Shown piece by piece: positions 1 to 7,516 of a DNA stretch of 11,016 bases. How positions within the stretch are numbered: the stretch's first letter is position 1; the number at the start of each line of letters is the position of its first letter. Both the position numbers and the translations under genes were made by a program. This DNA is from Brevundimonas sp. (GTDB taxonomy: Bacteria > Pseudomonadota > Alphaproteobacteria > Caulobacterales > Caulobacteraceae), in assembly GCA_015234495.1 (NCBI GenBank), contig JADGMZ010000361.1, positions 1-11,016 of the forward strand. Direction: 5' to 3'. The notes under the pieces were generated by a model. It did not search any database and was not told where the DNA came from. It saw only the letters and a program-made list of their open reading frames with translations.

Positions 1-2156
1 CCGAAAAGACCAACGGCCGCTCGATGGTCATCCTCGGGGCCGGTCTGAACCACTGGTACCACATGGACATGGCCTACCGCGGCATCATCTCGATGCTGGT
101 CATGTGCGGCTGCATCGGCCAGTCCGGCGGCGGCTGGGCCCACTATGTCGGTCAGGAGAAGCTGCGGCCCCAGACCGGCTGGACACCGCTCGCCTTCGCG
201 CTGGACTGGATGCGGCCGACGCGGTTCATGAACGGCACCAGCTTCTTCTACGCCCACACCGACCAGTGGCGGTACGAGAGCCTGCAGATCTCCGAGATTC
301 TCTCGCCCACCGCGCCGGACGGCGACTGGTCCGGCAGCATCATCGACTTCAACGTGCGGGCCGAACGCATGGGCTGGCTGCCTACCGCGCCGCAGCTGGA
401 GACCAACCCGCTGAGCGTCGGCAAGGAGATATTCGAAACCGGGGCCGATCCGGCCGCCTACGTTTCGGGCAAGCTGAAGGATGGCGGGCTCAAGCTGGCC
501 TGCGTTGACCCGGACAATCCGAAGAACTGGCCGCGCAACATGTTCTTCTGGCGCTCCAATGTGCTGGGGGCCAGCGGCAAGGGCCACGAGTATTTCCTCA
601 AGCACCTGGTCGGCGCCCTACACGGGGTGGTCGGCGTCGATCTCGGCGAGGACGGCCGCGACAAGCCGCAGGAGGTCGTCTGGCGCGAGGAGGCGCCGGT
701 CGGCAAGCTGGACCTGATGGTCAACATCGACTTCCGCATGTCGACGACCAGCATGTACGCCGACGTCGTGCTGCCGACGGCCACCTGGTACGAGAAGCAC
801 GACCTCAACACCTCGGACATGCACCCCTTCATCCACCCGCTGACCGCGGCGGTGGACCCGGTGTGGGAGGCCAAGAGCGACTGGGACATCTTCCGCGCCA
901 TCGCCGACAAGTTCTCGAGGGTCGCGCCCGAGGTCCTGGGCGTCGAGCACGACCTGGTGCTGACCCCGATCATGCACGATACGGCCCAGGAGCTGGGCCA
1001 GCCCTATGAGCCGATGCGCTGGGACAAGGGCGAGTGCGAGCCGATCCCGGGCCGCACCATGGCCAACGTCTCCATCGTCGAGCGCGACTACGCCCAGACC
1101 TACGCCAAATACACCTCGCTCGGCCCGGCGCTCGAGAAGCTGGGCAACGGCGGCAAGGGCATCAACTGGAACACCGACGCCGAGGTCGCCCTGCTGGGCG
1201 GGCTCAATGGCCTTGTGACCGAGGAAGGCCCCGCCAAGGGCCGGCCGCGCATCCTCAGCGACATCGACGCCTGCGAGACCATCCTGTCGCTGGCGCCGGA
1301 GACCAACGGCGAGGTGGCGGTCAAGGCGTGGAAGGCCCTGTCCGGATTCACCGGCCTCGACCACGGCCACCTGGCCGAGGGCAAGGAGGAGGAGAAGATC
1401 CGCTTCCGCGACGTCGTCGCCCAGCCGCGCAAGATCATCTCGTCGCCGACCTGGTCGGGGCTGGAATCCGAGCACGTCTGCTACAACGCCGGCTACACCA
1501 ATGTGCACGAGCTGATCCCGTGGCGGACCTTCACGGGACGCCAGCAGCTGTACCAGGACCACCACTGGATGCGGGCCTTCGGCGAGGGCTTCGTCACCTG
1601 GCGGCCTCCGATCGACACCCGCACGGTGCGCGCCGTGCACGGCAAACTGCCCAACGGCAACCCCGAGATCCTGCTCAACATCCTGACCCCGCACCAGAAA
1701 TGGGGCATCCACTCGACCTATGCCGAGAACCTGATCCTGCTCAGCCTGAACCGCGGCGGTCCGGTGATCTGGATCAGCGAGACGGACGCCAAACAGGCCG
1801 GGATCGAGGACAACGACTGGATCGAGGCCTTCAACGTCAACGGCGCGGTGACCGCCCGCTCGATCGTGTCGCAGCGGGTCATGGCCGGCACGGCGATCAT
1901 GTACCACGCCCAGGAAAAGCTGGTGAACACGGTCGGCTCCGAGCTCACCGGCCAGCGCGGCGGGGTGCACAACTCGATCACCCGCATCAACATGAAGCCG
2001 ACCCACATGATCGGCGGCTACGCCCAGCTGTCCTACGGCTTCAACTACTACGGCACCGTCGGGGCCAACCGCGACGAGTTCGTGGTCATCCGCAAGATGA
2101 GCGCGATCAACTGGTTCGACAAAGCCGCCGAGCCCGACCTGGAGGCCGCCGAATGA
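1..2156 (+). CDS. narG: Respiratory nitrate reductase alpha subunit NarG, 5'-truncated by window edge
   Basis: Catalytic subunit of the membrane-bound quinol:nitrate reductase. It binds the Mo-bisMGD cofactor and reduces nitrate to nitrite on the cytoplasmic side. The window opens inside the gene; the first full codon is at position 3 and about 717 C-terminal residues are present. NarG is usually about 1,220-1,250 aa, so the N-terminal part, with the [4Fe-4S] ligands and the Mo-binding Asp, lies outside. The visible part follows E. coli NarG closely as I remember it: GAGLNHWYHMDM near the start, GQSGGGWAHYVGQEKLRPQTGW, then LPTATWYEKHDLNTSDMHPF, SSPTWSGLESEHV, NAGYTNVHELIPWRT, LTPHQKWGIHSTY and, near the end, GGYAQLSYGFNYYGTVG. 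No frameshift or internal stop is seen. The TGA stop overlaps the narH ATG by 4 nt (ATGA). The operon promoter and any FNR or NarL-type sites are upstream of the window. Confidence 0.98.
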   Translation, partial: EKTNGRSMVILGAGLNHWYHMDMAYRGIISMLVMCGCIGQSGGGWAHYVGQEKLRPQTGWTPLAFALDWMRPTRFMNGTSFFYAHTDQWRYESLQISEILSPTAPDGDWSGSIIDFNVRAERMGWLPTAPQLETNPLSVGKEIFETGADPAAYVSGKLKDGGLKLACVDPDNPKNWPRNMFFWRSNVLGASGKGHEYFLKHLVGALHGVVGVDLGEDGRDKPQEVVWREEAPVGKLDLMVNIDFRMSTTSMYADVVLPTATWYEKHDLNTSDMHPFIHPLTAAVDPVWEAKSDWDIFRAIADKFSRVAPEVLGVEHDLVLTPIMHDTAQELGQPYEPMRWDKGECEPIPGRTMANVSIVERDYAQTYAKYTSLGPALEKLGNGGKGINWNTDAEVALLGGLNGLVTEEGPAKGRPRILSDIDACETILSLAPETNGEVAVKAWKALSGFTGLDHGHLAEGKEEEKIRFRDVVAQPRKIISSPTWSGLESEHVCYNAGYTNVHELIPWRTFTGRQQLYQDHHWMRAFGEGFVTWRPPIDTRTVRAVHGKLPNGNPEILLNILTPHQKWGIHSTYAENLILLSLNRGGPVIWISETDAKQAGIEDNDWIEAFNVNGAVTARSIVSQRVMAGTAIMYHAQEKLVNTVGSELTGQRGGVHNSITRINMKPTHMIGGYAQLSYGFNYYGTVGANRDEFVVIRKMSAINWFDKAAEPDLEAAE

Positions 2157-3682
2157 AGATCCGCGCTCAGATCGCCATGGTCCTGAACCTGGACAAATGC
2201 ATTGGCTGTCACACTTGTTCGATCACCTGCAAGAACGTCTGGACCAACCGCGAGGGGGTCGAATACGCCTGGTTCAACAACGTCGAGACCAAGCCGGGCA
2301 TCGGCTACCCCAAGGACTGGGAGAACCAGAAGCGCTGGAAGGGCGGCTGGGTCAGGAAGAAGAACGGCAAGATCGAGCCGCGAATCGGCTCGAAGTGGCG
2401 CATCCTGGCCAAGCTGTTCGCCAACCCGGACCTGCCCGAGATCGACGACTTCTACGAGCCGTACACCTTCGAATACGACTGGCTGCAGAAGGCGCCGGAG
2501 CTGGAGGCCCAGCCCTCGGCCAGGCCGCGCTCGCTGATCACCGGCGACGTGATGACCAAGATCGAATGGAGCGGCAACTGGGAGGACGACCTCTCGGGAG
2601 AGTTCGCCAAGCGGTCGGAGGACTATAATTTCGAGGGCATCGAGAAGGAGATCTACGGCCAGTTCGAAAACACCTTCATGATGTACCTGCCCAGGCTGTG
2701 CGAGCACTGCCTGAACCCGGCCTGCCTGGCCGCCTGTCCCTCCGGCGCCATCTACAAGCGCGAAGAGGACGGCATCGTTCTGATCGACCAGGAGCGCTGT
2801 CGCGGCTGGCGCATGTGCGTCTCGGGCTGCCCCTACAAGAAGATCTATTACAACTGGTCGTCCGGTAAGTCGGAGAAGTGCATATTCTGCTTCCCGCGCA
2901 TCGAGGTCGGCCAGCCGACGGTCTGCTCGGAGACCTGCGTCGGGCGCATCCGTTATCTGGGCGTCTTCCTGTACGACGCCGACCGCATCAAGGAAGCCGC
3001 CTCGGTCGAGGACGAGAAGGATCTTTACGAGGCGCAGCTGTCGCTGTTCATGGACCCCAACGATCCGGCCGTGATCGAACAGGCGCGGCGCGACGGCGTG
3101 CCCGAGGCCTGGCTGGAGGCGGCGGTCCGCTCGCCCGTCTACAAGATGGCCAAGGTGTGGAAGGTCGCCTTCCCGCTGCACCCCGAATACCGCACCCTGC
3201 CGATGGTCTGGTACGTGCCGCCGCTGTCGCCGATCCAGTCGGCGGCCGAGGCCGGCAAGATGTCGGTCAACGACGGCATGCCGGACGTGCGTTCGCTGCG
3301 CATCCCGATGCGTTACCTCGCCAACCTGCTGACTGCCGGCGACGAGGAGCCGGTCGCCCGCGGCCTGGAGCGGATGCTGGCCATGCGCTCCTACATGCGC
3401 GCCAAGAGCATCGACGGCCGCACCGACGAGTCGATCGCCGAGCGCGTCGGCCTGACCGGGGCGATCATCGACGACATGTACAAGATCATGGCGCTGGCGG
3501 CCTACGAGGACCGCTACGTGATCCCGACCACCCACCGTGAGGACAACGAGGATGCTTACGTCCTGCGCGGCTCGGGCGGCTTCACCCTCGACCGGCCGAC
3601 CAACGGCTCCAGCAAGCTGAACCTGTTCGGCGGGCCCAAGACGACGCCGAAACGGTCGCCTTACATGGACGTGTCGACATGA
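2153..3682 (+). CDS. narH: Respiratory nitrate reductase beta subunit NarH
   Basis: Electron-transfer subunit carrying four Fe-S clusters between the NarI hemes and NarG, on the cytoplasmic face. It has 509 aa (E. coli NarH is 512). The first ferredoxin motif gives Cys16, 19, 22 and 26 (KCIGCHTCSITC). The second group begins at Cys183 (LCEHCLNPACLAACP: Cys183, 186, 191, 195). The third, CRGWRMCVSGCP, has Cys216, 222 and 226, with Trp219 in the position where a Trp replaces a Cys in the family and makes a [3Fe-4S] rather than a [4Fe-4S] cluster. A fourth group, KCIFCFPRIEVGQPTVC with a following ETC, completes the set. A GGAGG at 2141-2145, seven bases before the ATG, and the 4-nt overlap with narG fix the start. 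The C-terminal part (MPDVRSLRIPMRYLANL onward) is the usual NarH extension. All expected ligands are intact, so the subunit should be functional. Confidence 0.98.
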   Translation: MKIRAQIAMVLNLDKCIGCHTCSITCKNVWTNREGVEYAWFNNVETKPGIGYPKDWENQKRWKGGWVRKKNGKIEPRIGSKWRILAKLFANPDLPEIDDFYEPYTFEYDWLQKAPELEAQPSARPRSLITGDVMTKIEWSGNWEDDLSGEFAKRSEDYNFEGIEKEIYGQFENTFMMYLPRLCEHCLNPACLAACPSGAIYKREEDGIVLIDQERCRGWRMCVSGCPYKKIYYNWSSGKSEKCIFCFPRIEVGQPTVCSETCVGRIRYLGVFLYDADRIKEAASVEDEKDLYEAQLSLFMDPNDPAVIEQARRDGVPEAWLEAAVRSPVYKMAKVWKVAFPLHPEYRTLPMVWYVPPLSPIQSAAEAGKMSVNDGMPDVRSLRIPMRYLANLLTAGDEEPVARGLERMLAMRSYMRAKSIDGRTDESIAERVGLTGAIIDDMYKIMALAAYEDRYVIPTTHREDNEDAYVLRGSGGFTLDRPTNGSSKLNLFGGPKTTPKRSPYMDVST

Positions 3683-4380
3683 TCCGTTCGCTGCGCGCCC
3701 TGTCGGTCCTGCTCGCCTATCCGTCGGACGAGCTGAAGTCGAACGTCGGCGAAATCCGTACGGCGCTGGCGGTCGAACGGCTGGTCCCGCCCGAGGGGCG
3801 TGAGGCGCTCGAACCACTGCTGACGGCGCTGGAGACCCGCGACCTGTACGACCTGCAGGAGGCCTACAGCGACCTGTTCGACCGCTCCCGCAAGCTGTCG
3901 CTGCACCTGTTCGAGCACGTCCACGGCGACAGCCGCGACCGCGGCCCGGCCATGGTCGATCTGGGGCAGACCTATTTCGACCGCGGCTTCGCCATGACCG
4001 TCTCGGAGCTGCCGGACTACCTGCCGCTCTATCTCGAGTTCCTCGCCTGCCAGCCCTTCGCCGAGGCCCGCGAGCTGCTTGGCGAGCCGGCCCATGTGCT
4101 GGCGGCGTTGCAGCAGCGCCTGGCCGAGCGCGACAGCCCCTACGCCGGGGTGTTCACCGCCCTGTTGGGGCTGGCCGAGGCCAAGCCGGACGCCGAGGCG
4201 CTGAAGGCGCTGCTTGAGCGAACGGCCGAGGATGTCCCTGACGAGGACATCGACGACGAGTGGCGCGAGGCGCCGGTCACCTTCGGGCGGCCGGATCACG
4301 AGGCGGGCGGGCCGACCGGCCTGATCGCCAAAATCCGCGCGGGACGGCGTTCCGCCCGGACCAGCGACCAGGAGGCGTAG
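3679..4380 (+). CDS. narJ: Nitrate reductase assembly chaperone NarJ
   Basis: Dedicated cytoplasmic chaperone (TorD/DmsD/NarJ superfamily). In the family it binds the NarG N-terminus and holds apo-NarGH until the molybdenum cofactor is inserted and the complex docks on NarI; it is not part of the final enzyme. The protein has 233 aa (E. coli NarJ is 236) and appears all-helical. Diagnostic stretches are LRALSVLLAYPSDEL near the N-terminus (about residues 5-19) and, at about residues 76-123, LHLFEHVHGDSRDRGPAM followed by DLGQTYFDRGF and ELPDYLPLYLEFLA. The acidic C-terminus (DVPDEDIDDEW) is typical. The ATG overlaps the narH stop by 4 nt (ATGA at 3679-3682) and has no clear Shine-Dalgarno of its own, so translation probably depends on coupling to narH. 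That would suit a chaperone needed in lower amount than its client, but this last point is inference. Confidence 0.96.
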   Translation: MIRSLRALSVLLAYPSDELKSNVGEIRTALAVERLVPPEGREALEPLLTALETRDLYDLQEAYSDLFDRSRKLSLHLFEHVHGDSRDRGPAMVDLGQTYFDRGFAMTVSELPDYLPLYLEFLACQPFAEARELLGEPAHVLAALQQRLAERDSPYAGVFTALLGLAEAKPDAEALKALLERTAEDVPDEDIDDEWREAPVTFGRPDHEAGGPTGLIAKIRAGRRSARTSDQEA

Positions 4381-4381
4381 G

Positions 4382-5170
4382 ATGGAAGGTTTCCTCAACC
4401 AGCTGGCCTTTGGCTGGTTTCCCTATCTGGCGGTGACGGTGCTCATCGTCGGCAGCATCCTGCGCTTCGACAAGGCGCAGTATTCGTGGCGCTCGCAATC
4501 GAGCCAGTTCCTGCGCCGCAAGCAGATGCTGATCGGCTCGAACCTGTTCCACCTCGGCATCCTGGCCCTGCTGGGCGGCCATTTCGTCGGACTGCTGACG
4601 CCGATCAACGTGTTCGACTATTTCGGCATCGGCCACGGCTTCAAGCAGATGCTGGCCCTGGTGGTCGGCGGCATCGCCGGCGTCGCCGCCTTCATCGGCG
4701 CCAGCTTGCTGCTGCACCGGCGACTGTTCGACCCGCGCATCCGGCGCAGTTCGTCGAAGATGGACATCCTGGTGCTGGTCTTGCTGTGGCTGCAGCTGAC
4801 CCTCGGCCTGGCCACCACCTGGTGGACCATGAAGCACCTCGACGGCTCGGAGATGGTGCTGTTCATGGGCTGGGCCAACGGCCTGCTGACCTTCAATCCG
4901 GCCGCCGCCGACCTGATCATCGACGCCTACTGGGTCTACAAGCTGCACATCGTGCTGGGGCTGACCATCTTCCTGATCACCCCCTTCACCCGCCTGGTGC
5001 ACGTGTGGAGCATCCCGATCATGTTCCTGGTGCGGCCAGGCTATCAGCTGGTGCGTTCGCGCGGTCCGGTGCGCCGGCCGACGACGACGCCGACCGAAGG
5101 GCAGCCAGGCAGCGCCCCGACCTATGGCGGGCCCTCGGTGGTGCGCAGCGAGGCGGAGAGCGCCCAATGA
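4382..5170 (+). CDS. narI: Respiratory nitrate reductase gamma subunit NarI (diheme cytochrome b)
   Basis: Membrane anchor of nitrate reductase. It oxidises quinol near the periplasmic side and passes electrons through two b hemes to NarH. The 262-aa protein has about five hydrophobic segments (roughly 8-28, 53-75, 88-112, 128-150, 185-206). Four histidines line up with the known heme ligands of E. coli NarI: His57 and His67 in SNLFHLGILALLGGHFVG, and His189 and His207 in YKLHIVLG and RLVHVWS (E. coli 56, 66, 187, 205). Other family marks are LRFDKAQYSWRSQSSQFLRR and the WTMKHLDGSEMVLFMGWA loop. The start is fixed by GGAGG at 4371-4375, six bases before the ATG, and a 1-nt gap after the narJ stop. 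It is about 35 residues longer than the E. coli protein; much of the excess is a Pro/Thr/Ser-rich tail after residue 230 with no recognisable motif. Confidence 0.97.
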   Translation: MEGFLNQLAFGWFPYLAVTVLIVGSILRFDKAQYSWRSQSSQFLRRKQMLIGSNLFHLGILALLGGHFVGLLTPINVFDYFGIGHGFKQMLALVVGGIAGVAAFIGASLLLHRRLFDPRIRRSSSKMDILVLVLLWLQLTLGLATTWWTMKHLDGSEMVLFMGWANGLLTFNPAAADLIIDAYWVYKLHIVLGLTIFLITPFTRLVHVWSIPIMFLVRPGYQLVRSRGPVRRPTTTPTEGQPGSAPTYGGPSVVRSEAESAQ

Positions 5171-6114
5171 CGACGGCCCGCTTCGTCCTCACCCGTTCCT
5201 CCGGCCGCTCCGCCAAGGCCCCGCCGCCGCCGCCGGCTCCGAAGCCGGCCCCGCCGCTGCCTGCGCCGGCGGCCGGCTGCGGCCATCACGGCGAGCGCAA
5301 GCCCGCGCCCCCGACCTTCCCGGACGTGTGGGTCAACGGCGTCGAGATCGAGGCGGCGGCCATCGCCCGCGAACTGCAGCACCACCCCGCCGGCGACCCG
5401 AAGGAGGCCTGGACGGCCGCGGCCCGCGCCCTGGTCGTGCGTGAACTGCTGCTGCACGAGGCCCGCCGCCGGGGCATCGCGCCGGAGCCCGAGGAAGAGG
5501 GGGACGCGCGCGAGTCCGAGGAGGAGGCGCTGGTCCGCCTGCTGCTCGAGCAGGCGCTGGAGCCGGCCGAGCCGGGCGAGGCGGAATGCCGGCGTCTGTA
5601 TGAGTCCCAGCGCGAGCGCTTCCGCACCCCCGACCTGTTCGAGGCCGCCCACATCCTGATCGAGCCGGAGAGCGACGACGCCGAGGGCTGGGCCGCCGCC
5701 GAGGCCCGCATAAGGGCCCTGCGCGCCGACATCGGCGACAGCCGCACGGCCTTCGTGGCCGCGGCCCGGGCCCATTCGACCTGTCCCTCGGCGCAGCAGG
5801 ACGGCTCGCTGGGCCAGGTGCGGCGCGGCGAACTGGCCCCGCCGGTGCAGAAGGCGCTGGAGGACACCCCGCCCGGGACCAACCGGGCCGAGCCGGTGCG
5901 CTCGCGCTTCGGCTGGCACCTGATCCGGCTGGAGCGGCGCATCGAGGGCCGGGACCTTCCGTACGAGATCGTCGAGGACAAGATCCGCGACACCCTCGAG
6001 GCGCGCGCCTGGGCCGTCGCCGCCGGGCAGTACGTCGCCGAACTGGCCGCCGCCGCGAAGATCGAGGGGGTCGAGCTGGCGGTGTCCGAAGAGAGCCCCT
6101 GCGCCTCGTGCTGA
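5167..6114 (+). CDS. Parvulin-type peptidyl-prolyl cis-trans isomerase of the nar operon (NifM-like)
   Basis: Predicted isomerase of X-Pro peptide bonds, 315 aa, of the cytoplasmic NifM-like/PpiC class often encoded after narI. Its likely role is folding or maturation of the nitrate reductase; that comes from gene context and is unproven. There is no signal peptide. Residues 18-36 are a Pro/Ala-rich segment, followed by GCGHHG (37-42). A helical N-domain contains VNGVEIEAAAIARELQHHP (56-74) and a very acidic stretch (106-121). The parvulin domain covers about 158-258: AAHILI (160-165), ARAHSTCPSA (200-209), GSLGQV (213-218) and RFGWHLIRLERR (247-258). The C-terminus ends PCASC. ATG overlaps the narI stop by 4 nt, with GGAGAG at 5155-5160, six bases upstream. 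The coding frame stays open far upstream inside narI, but that part is only the shifted reading of narI. Confidence 0.88.
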   Translation: MTTARFVLTRSSGRSAKAPPPPPAPKPAPPLPAPAAGCGHHGERKPAPPTFPDVWVNGVEIEAAAIARELQHHPAGDPKEAWTAAARALVVRELLLHEARRRGIAPEPEEEGDARESEEEALVRLLLEQALEPAEPGEAECRRLYESQRERFRTPDLFEAAHILIEPESDDAEGWAAAEARIRALRADIGDSRTAFVAAARAHSTCPSAQQDGSLGQVRRGELAPPVQKALEDTPPGTNRAEPVRSRFGWHLIRLERRIEGRDLPYEIVEDKIRDTLEARAWAVAAGQYVAELAAAAKIEGVELAVSEESPCASC

Positions 6115-6413
6115 CGCTGGGCGACCTTATGGCCCGGGCCCGCGCCGCCTCGCCGGCCTTCGAGGCCTGGCTGGCGGAGTCGGCCCCCGATCTGGCCGAG
6201 TCGGTCCGTAGCGCCGCCATCGCGCGGGGCCAGACTCCGGCCGCCTTCGCCCGGGCGGCGGTGGTCGACTTCGACCGCCACGCCGGGGCCGAGGCCTGGA
6301 CCCGCCTCACCGGCCGCTTGCACAACAGCGCCGATCCGGGTCTGGTCTGTCTGCAGGAGATGGTCCGCTGGCGTCTCGCCACGCCGCTGGACGAACCGCT
6401 GGAGGAAGCCTGA
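6108..6413 (+). CDS. Conserved-looking unknown protein of the nar operon (101 aa)
   Basis: I do not recognise a named family. The product is a small, mostly helical, soluble protein rich in Ala, Arg and acidic residues, with no signal peptide or membrane segment. Two parts look most like conserved blocks: SPAFEAWLAESAPDLAESV (about 15-33) and, near the end, LHNSADPGLVCLQEMVRWRLA, which holds the only Cys. The start chosen is GTG at 6108, overlapping the isomerase gene by 7 nt, with a purine-rich GAAGAGAG at 6088-6095. The ATG at 6129 is an alternative that would shorten the protein by seven residues. Its position directly after the nar-linked isomerase and the tight coupling suggest an accessory role in nitrate reductase biogenesis or turnover, which is inference only. 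GC-rich third positions across the frame support real coding. Confidence 0.8.
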   Translation: MLTLGDLMARARAASPAFEAWLAESAPDLAESVRSAAIARGQTPAAFARAAVVDFDRHAGAEAWTRLTGRLHNSADPGLVCLQEMVRWRLATPLDEPLEEA

Positions 6414-6640
6414 TGACCGATGCCGCGCCCAAGGGGTCGCCGTCCGATCCCGCCGAACCCGAGACCCTGAATCCGGACCTCAGGCAGGCTCACGACGGCG
6501 ACTACGCCGAGGACCAGCACGGCAGCACCCCGATGGACACCATCTCGGTGAAGAAGAACGGCGCCGCCGTCTGGCCCGTGATCTGGGCCGTGGTGACCAT
6601 CGTCCTGGTGGCGATCACCCTGTTTCTGATCTTCGGCTAA
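6413..6640 (+). CDS. Small single-pass membrane protein at the end of the nar operon (75 aa)
   Basis: Unknown family. The first ~50 residues are hydrophilic and Pro/Asp-rich (for example SDPAEPETLNPDLRQAHDGD and the region around GSTPMDTISVKKNG). They are followed by one clear transmembrane helix, about residues 52-74 (AAVWPVIWAVVTIVLVAIT then LFLIFG), which runs to the C-terminus. This gives a tail-anchored layout with the N-terminal domain probably in the cytoplasm, where Lys47-Lys48 precede the helix. A strong Shine-Dalgarno, GGAGG at 6401-6405, lies seven bases before the ATG, and TGATG overlaps the stop of the preceding gene by 1 nt. This is the last gene of the run; a 52-nt gap follows. 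It could be a small membrane partner of the NarI complex or merely a co-transcribed hypothetical; the sequence alone does not decide. Confidence 0.82.
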   Translation: MTDAAPKGSPSDPAEPETLNPDLRQAHDGDYAEDQHGSTPMDTISVKKNGAAVWPVIWAVVTIVLVAITLFLIFG

Positions 6641-6692
6641 GTCCCTTGTTACAGGGCGAGACGCGACCGCATTTTTCCGCCACGCTGGCGCG

Positions 6693-7100
6693 ATGAGCTC
6701 ATCTTCGCATTTCCGGCAACTGCTCGACGCCGCCGCCGCCCAGCCCGACCCCTGCCGCCTTCTGTTCGTCTTCGCCGTCGCCGAACTGCCGGGCGACGCC
6801 ACGCCCGCCGAGCGCGAGCAGTTCCTCGCCGGGCGGGGCGGGACGCTGGCCCCGGTGATGTGCGTGGACAAGGCGCCGGGCGAACTCGCCGACTTCGCCG
6901 CCCTCGCCGCCGAGTCCCGCCAGACCGGGGCGGCCTGGACGATGGTCTTCGCCGCCGGCCTGGGCGGCCGCAACGGCCAGCCGCCCGCCAGCTCCGAGAT
7001 CGACGCCGCCCTGCAGCTCATGGTCGAAGCCGTCCGCGACGGCGGCTTCGCCCGCTTCGCCGCCTATGACGGCGAGGGCGACCCGGTCGTCTTCGACTAG
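6693..7100 (+). CDS. Small soluble protein of unknown function (135 aa)
   Basis: A short cytoplasmic protein without signal peptide or membrane helices. From memory it resembles a widespread ~130-140-aa family whose members carry the pattern RLLFVFAVAELPGDATPAE, then GGTLAPVMCVDKAPGEL and AAWTMVFAAGL. Databases sometimes label such proteins 'ribonucleotide reductase subunit alpha', but at this size, and without the catalytic cysteines or barrel of a real NrdA, that name is almost certainly a mislabel. The gene has its own start after a 52-nt gap. No Shine-Dalgarno is visible; instead a 5-bp hairpin (CGCCA/TGGCG, 6678-6690) ends two bases before the ATG. Its stop lies in a CTAG that is shared with the stop of the convergent membrane gene, so the two coding regions overlap by 4 nt. 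Confidence 0.75.
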   Translation: MSSSSHFRQLLDAAAAQPDPCRLLFVFAVAELPGDATPAEREQFLAGRGGTLAPVMCVDKAPGELADFAALAAESRQTGAAWTMVFAAGLGGRNGQPPASSEIDAALQLMVEAVRDGGFARFAAYDGEGDPVVFD

Positions 7101-7516
7101 GCGCGGGGCGGCGGGCCGACCGATCCGAGCCGCCGCCTGGCGGAGTCGGCGACGAGGCGGCGGGCGGCGGGCCAGGCGACGGCGGCGGTCTGGATCGTGA
7201 ACAGGGCGAGGATGATGCGGTAGTAGGCGAGTTCCGATACCGCGCCGCCCGGGTACTGCAGCCAGTACCAGGCGTGCACCAGCGGGGTGAGGATGAAACC
7301 GGCGATCAGCACGTCGGCCCAGCGGGCATGCTGGCGCGAGGCCCAGATCACCCCGACCGTGCCGAGCGCCACGTCGATCAGCGCCGGGGCCGTCTCGGCG
7401 ACGAGGGCGAAGGCCGTGTAGCTGGCCGCCCATTTCAGCGCCAGCAGCAGGGCGAGGGCCCGCGACGCGCCGTGCGTGGCGGCCAGGATCAGCAGCCCGG
7501 CCCACAGCCACTCCAT
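7097..7516 (-). CDS. Multi-pass membrane protein of unknown function (139 aa)
   Basis: Four hydrophobic stretches are visible: residues about 3-27 (WLWAGLLILAATHG onward), 30-60 (SYTAFALVAETA to LGTVGVIWAS), 66-87 (ADVLIAGFILTPLVHAWYWLQ) and 98-117 (YYRIILALFTIQTAAVAW). A basic C-terminal tail (AARRLVADSARRRLG) follows and probably faces the cytoplasm. No catalytic motif or family signature is recognised. Small helical bundles of this sort occur among holin-like phage proteins and among unnamed chromosomal membrane proteins; I see nothing that chooses between them. Its ATG overlaps by 1 nt the stop of the polyproline peptide gene on the same strand (TGATG), so the two are probably co-translated. 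Its 3' end is convergent with, and overlaps by 4 nt, the 135-aa gene. Confidence 0.72.
   Translation of the reverse strand: MEWLWAGLLILAATHGASRALALLLALKWAASYTAFALVAETAPALIDVALGTVGVIWASRQHARWADVLIAGFILTPLVHAWYWLQYPGGAVSELAYYRIILALFTIQTAAVAWPAARRLVADSARRRLGSVGPPPRA

Noticed and set aside
618..2006. Long open frame on the minus strand, antisense to narG
   Set aside because: It is the mirror of narG in GC-rich DNA, where stops are rare; composition is Arg/His/Val/Gly-rich with no recognisable motif.
1034..2152. Open extension upstream of narH in the same frame
   Set aside because: It lies inside narG, is Arg/Pro-rich nonsense, and the narH start at 2153 has a Shine-Dalgarno and matches the family N-terminus.
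2048..3817. Long minus-strand open frame opposite narH
   Set aside because: Shadow of narH; narH has complete Fe-S motifs and normal length, and the antisense reading has no family features.
4486..5166. Open extension upstream of the isomerase gene
   Set aside because: It overlaps narI in another frame; the start at 5167 has a good ribosome binding site and coupling to the narI stop.
6641..6676. CCCT/AGGG hairpin followed by a T-run as a terminator of the nar operon
   Set aside because: The stem has only 4 bp and the T-run is 17 bases away, so it does not form an intrinsic terminator.
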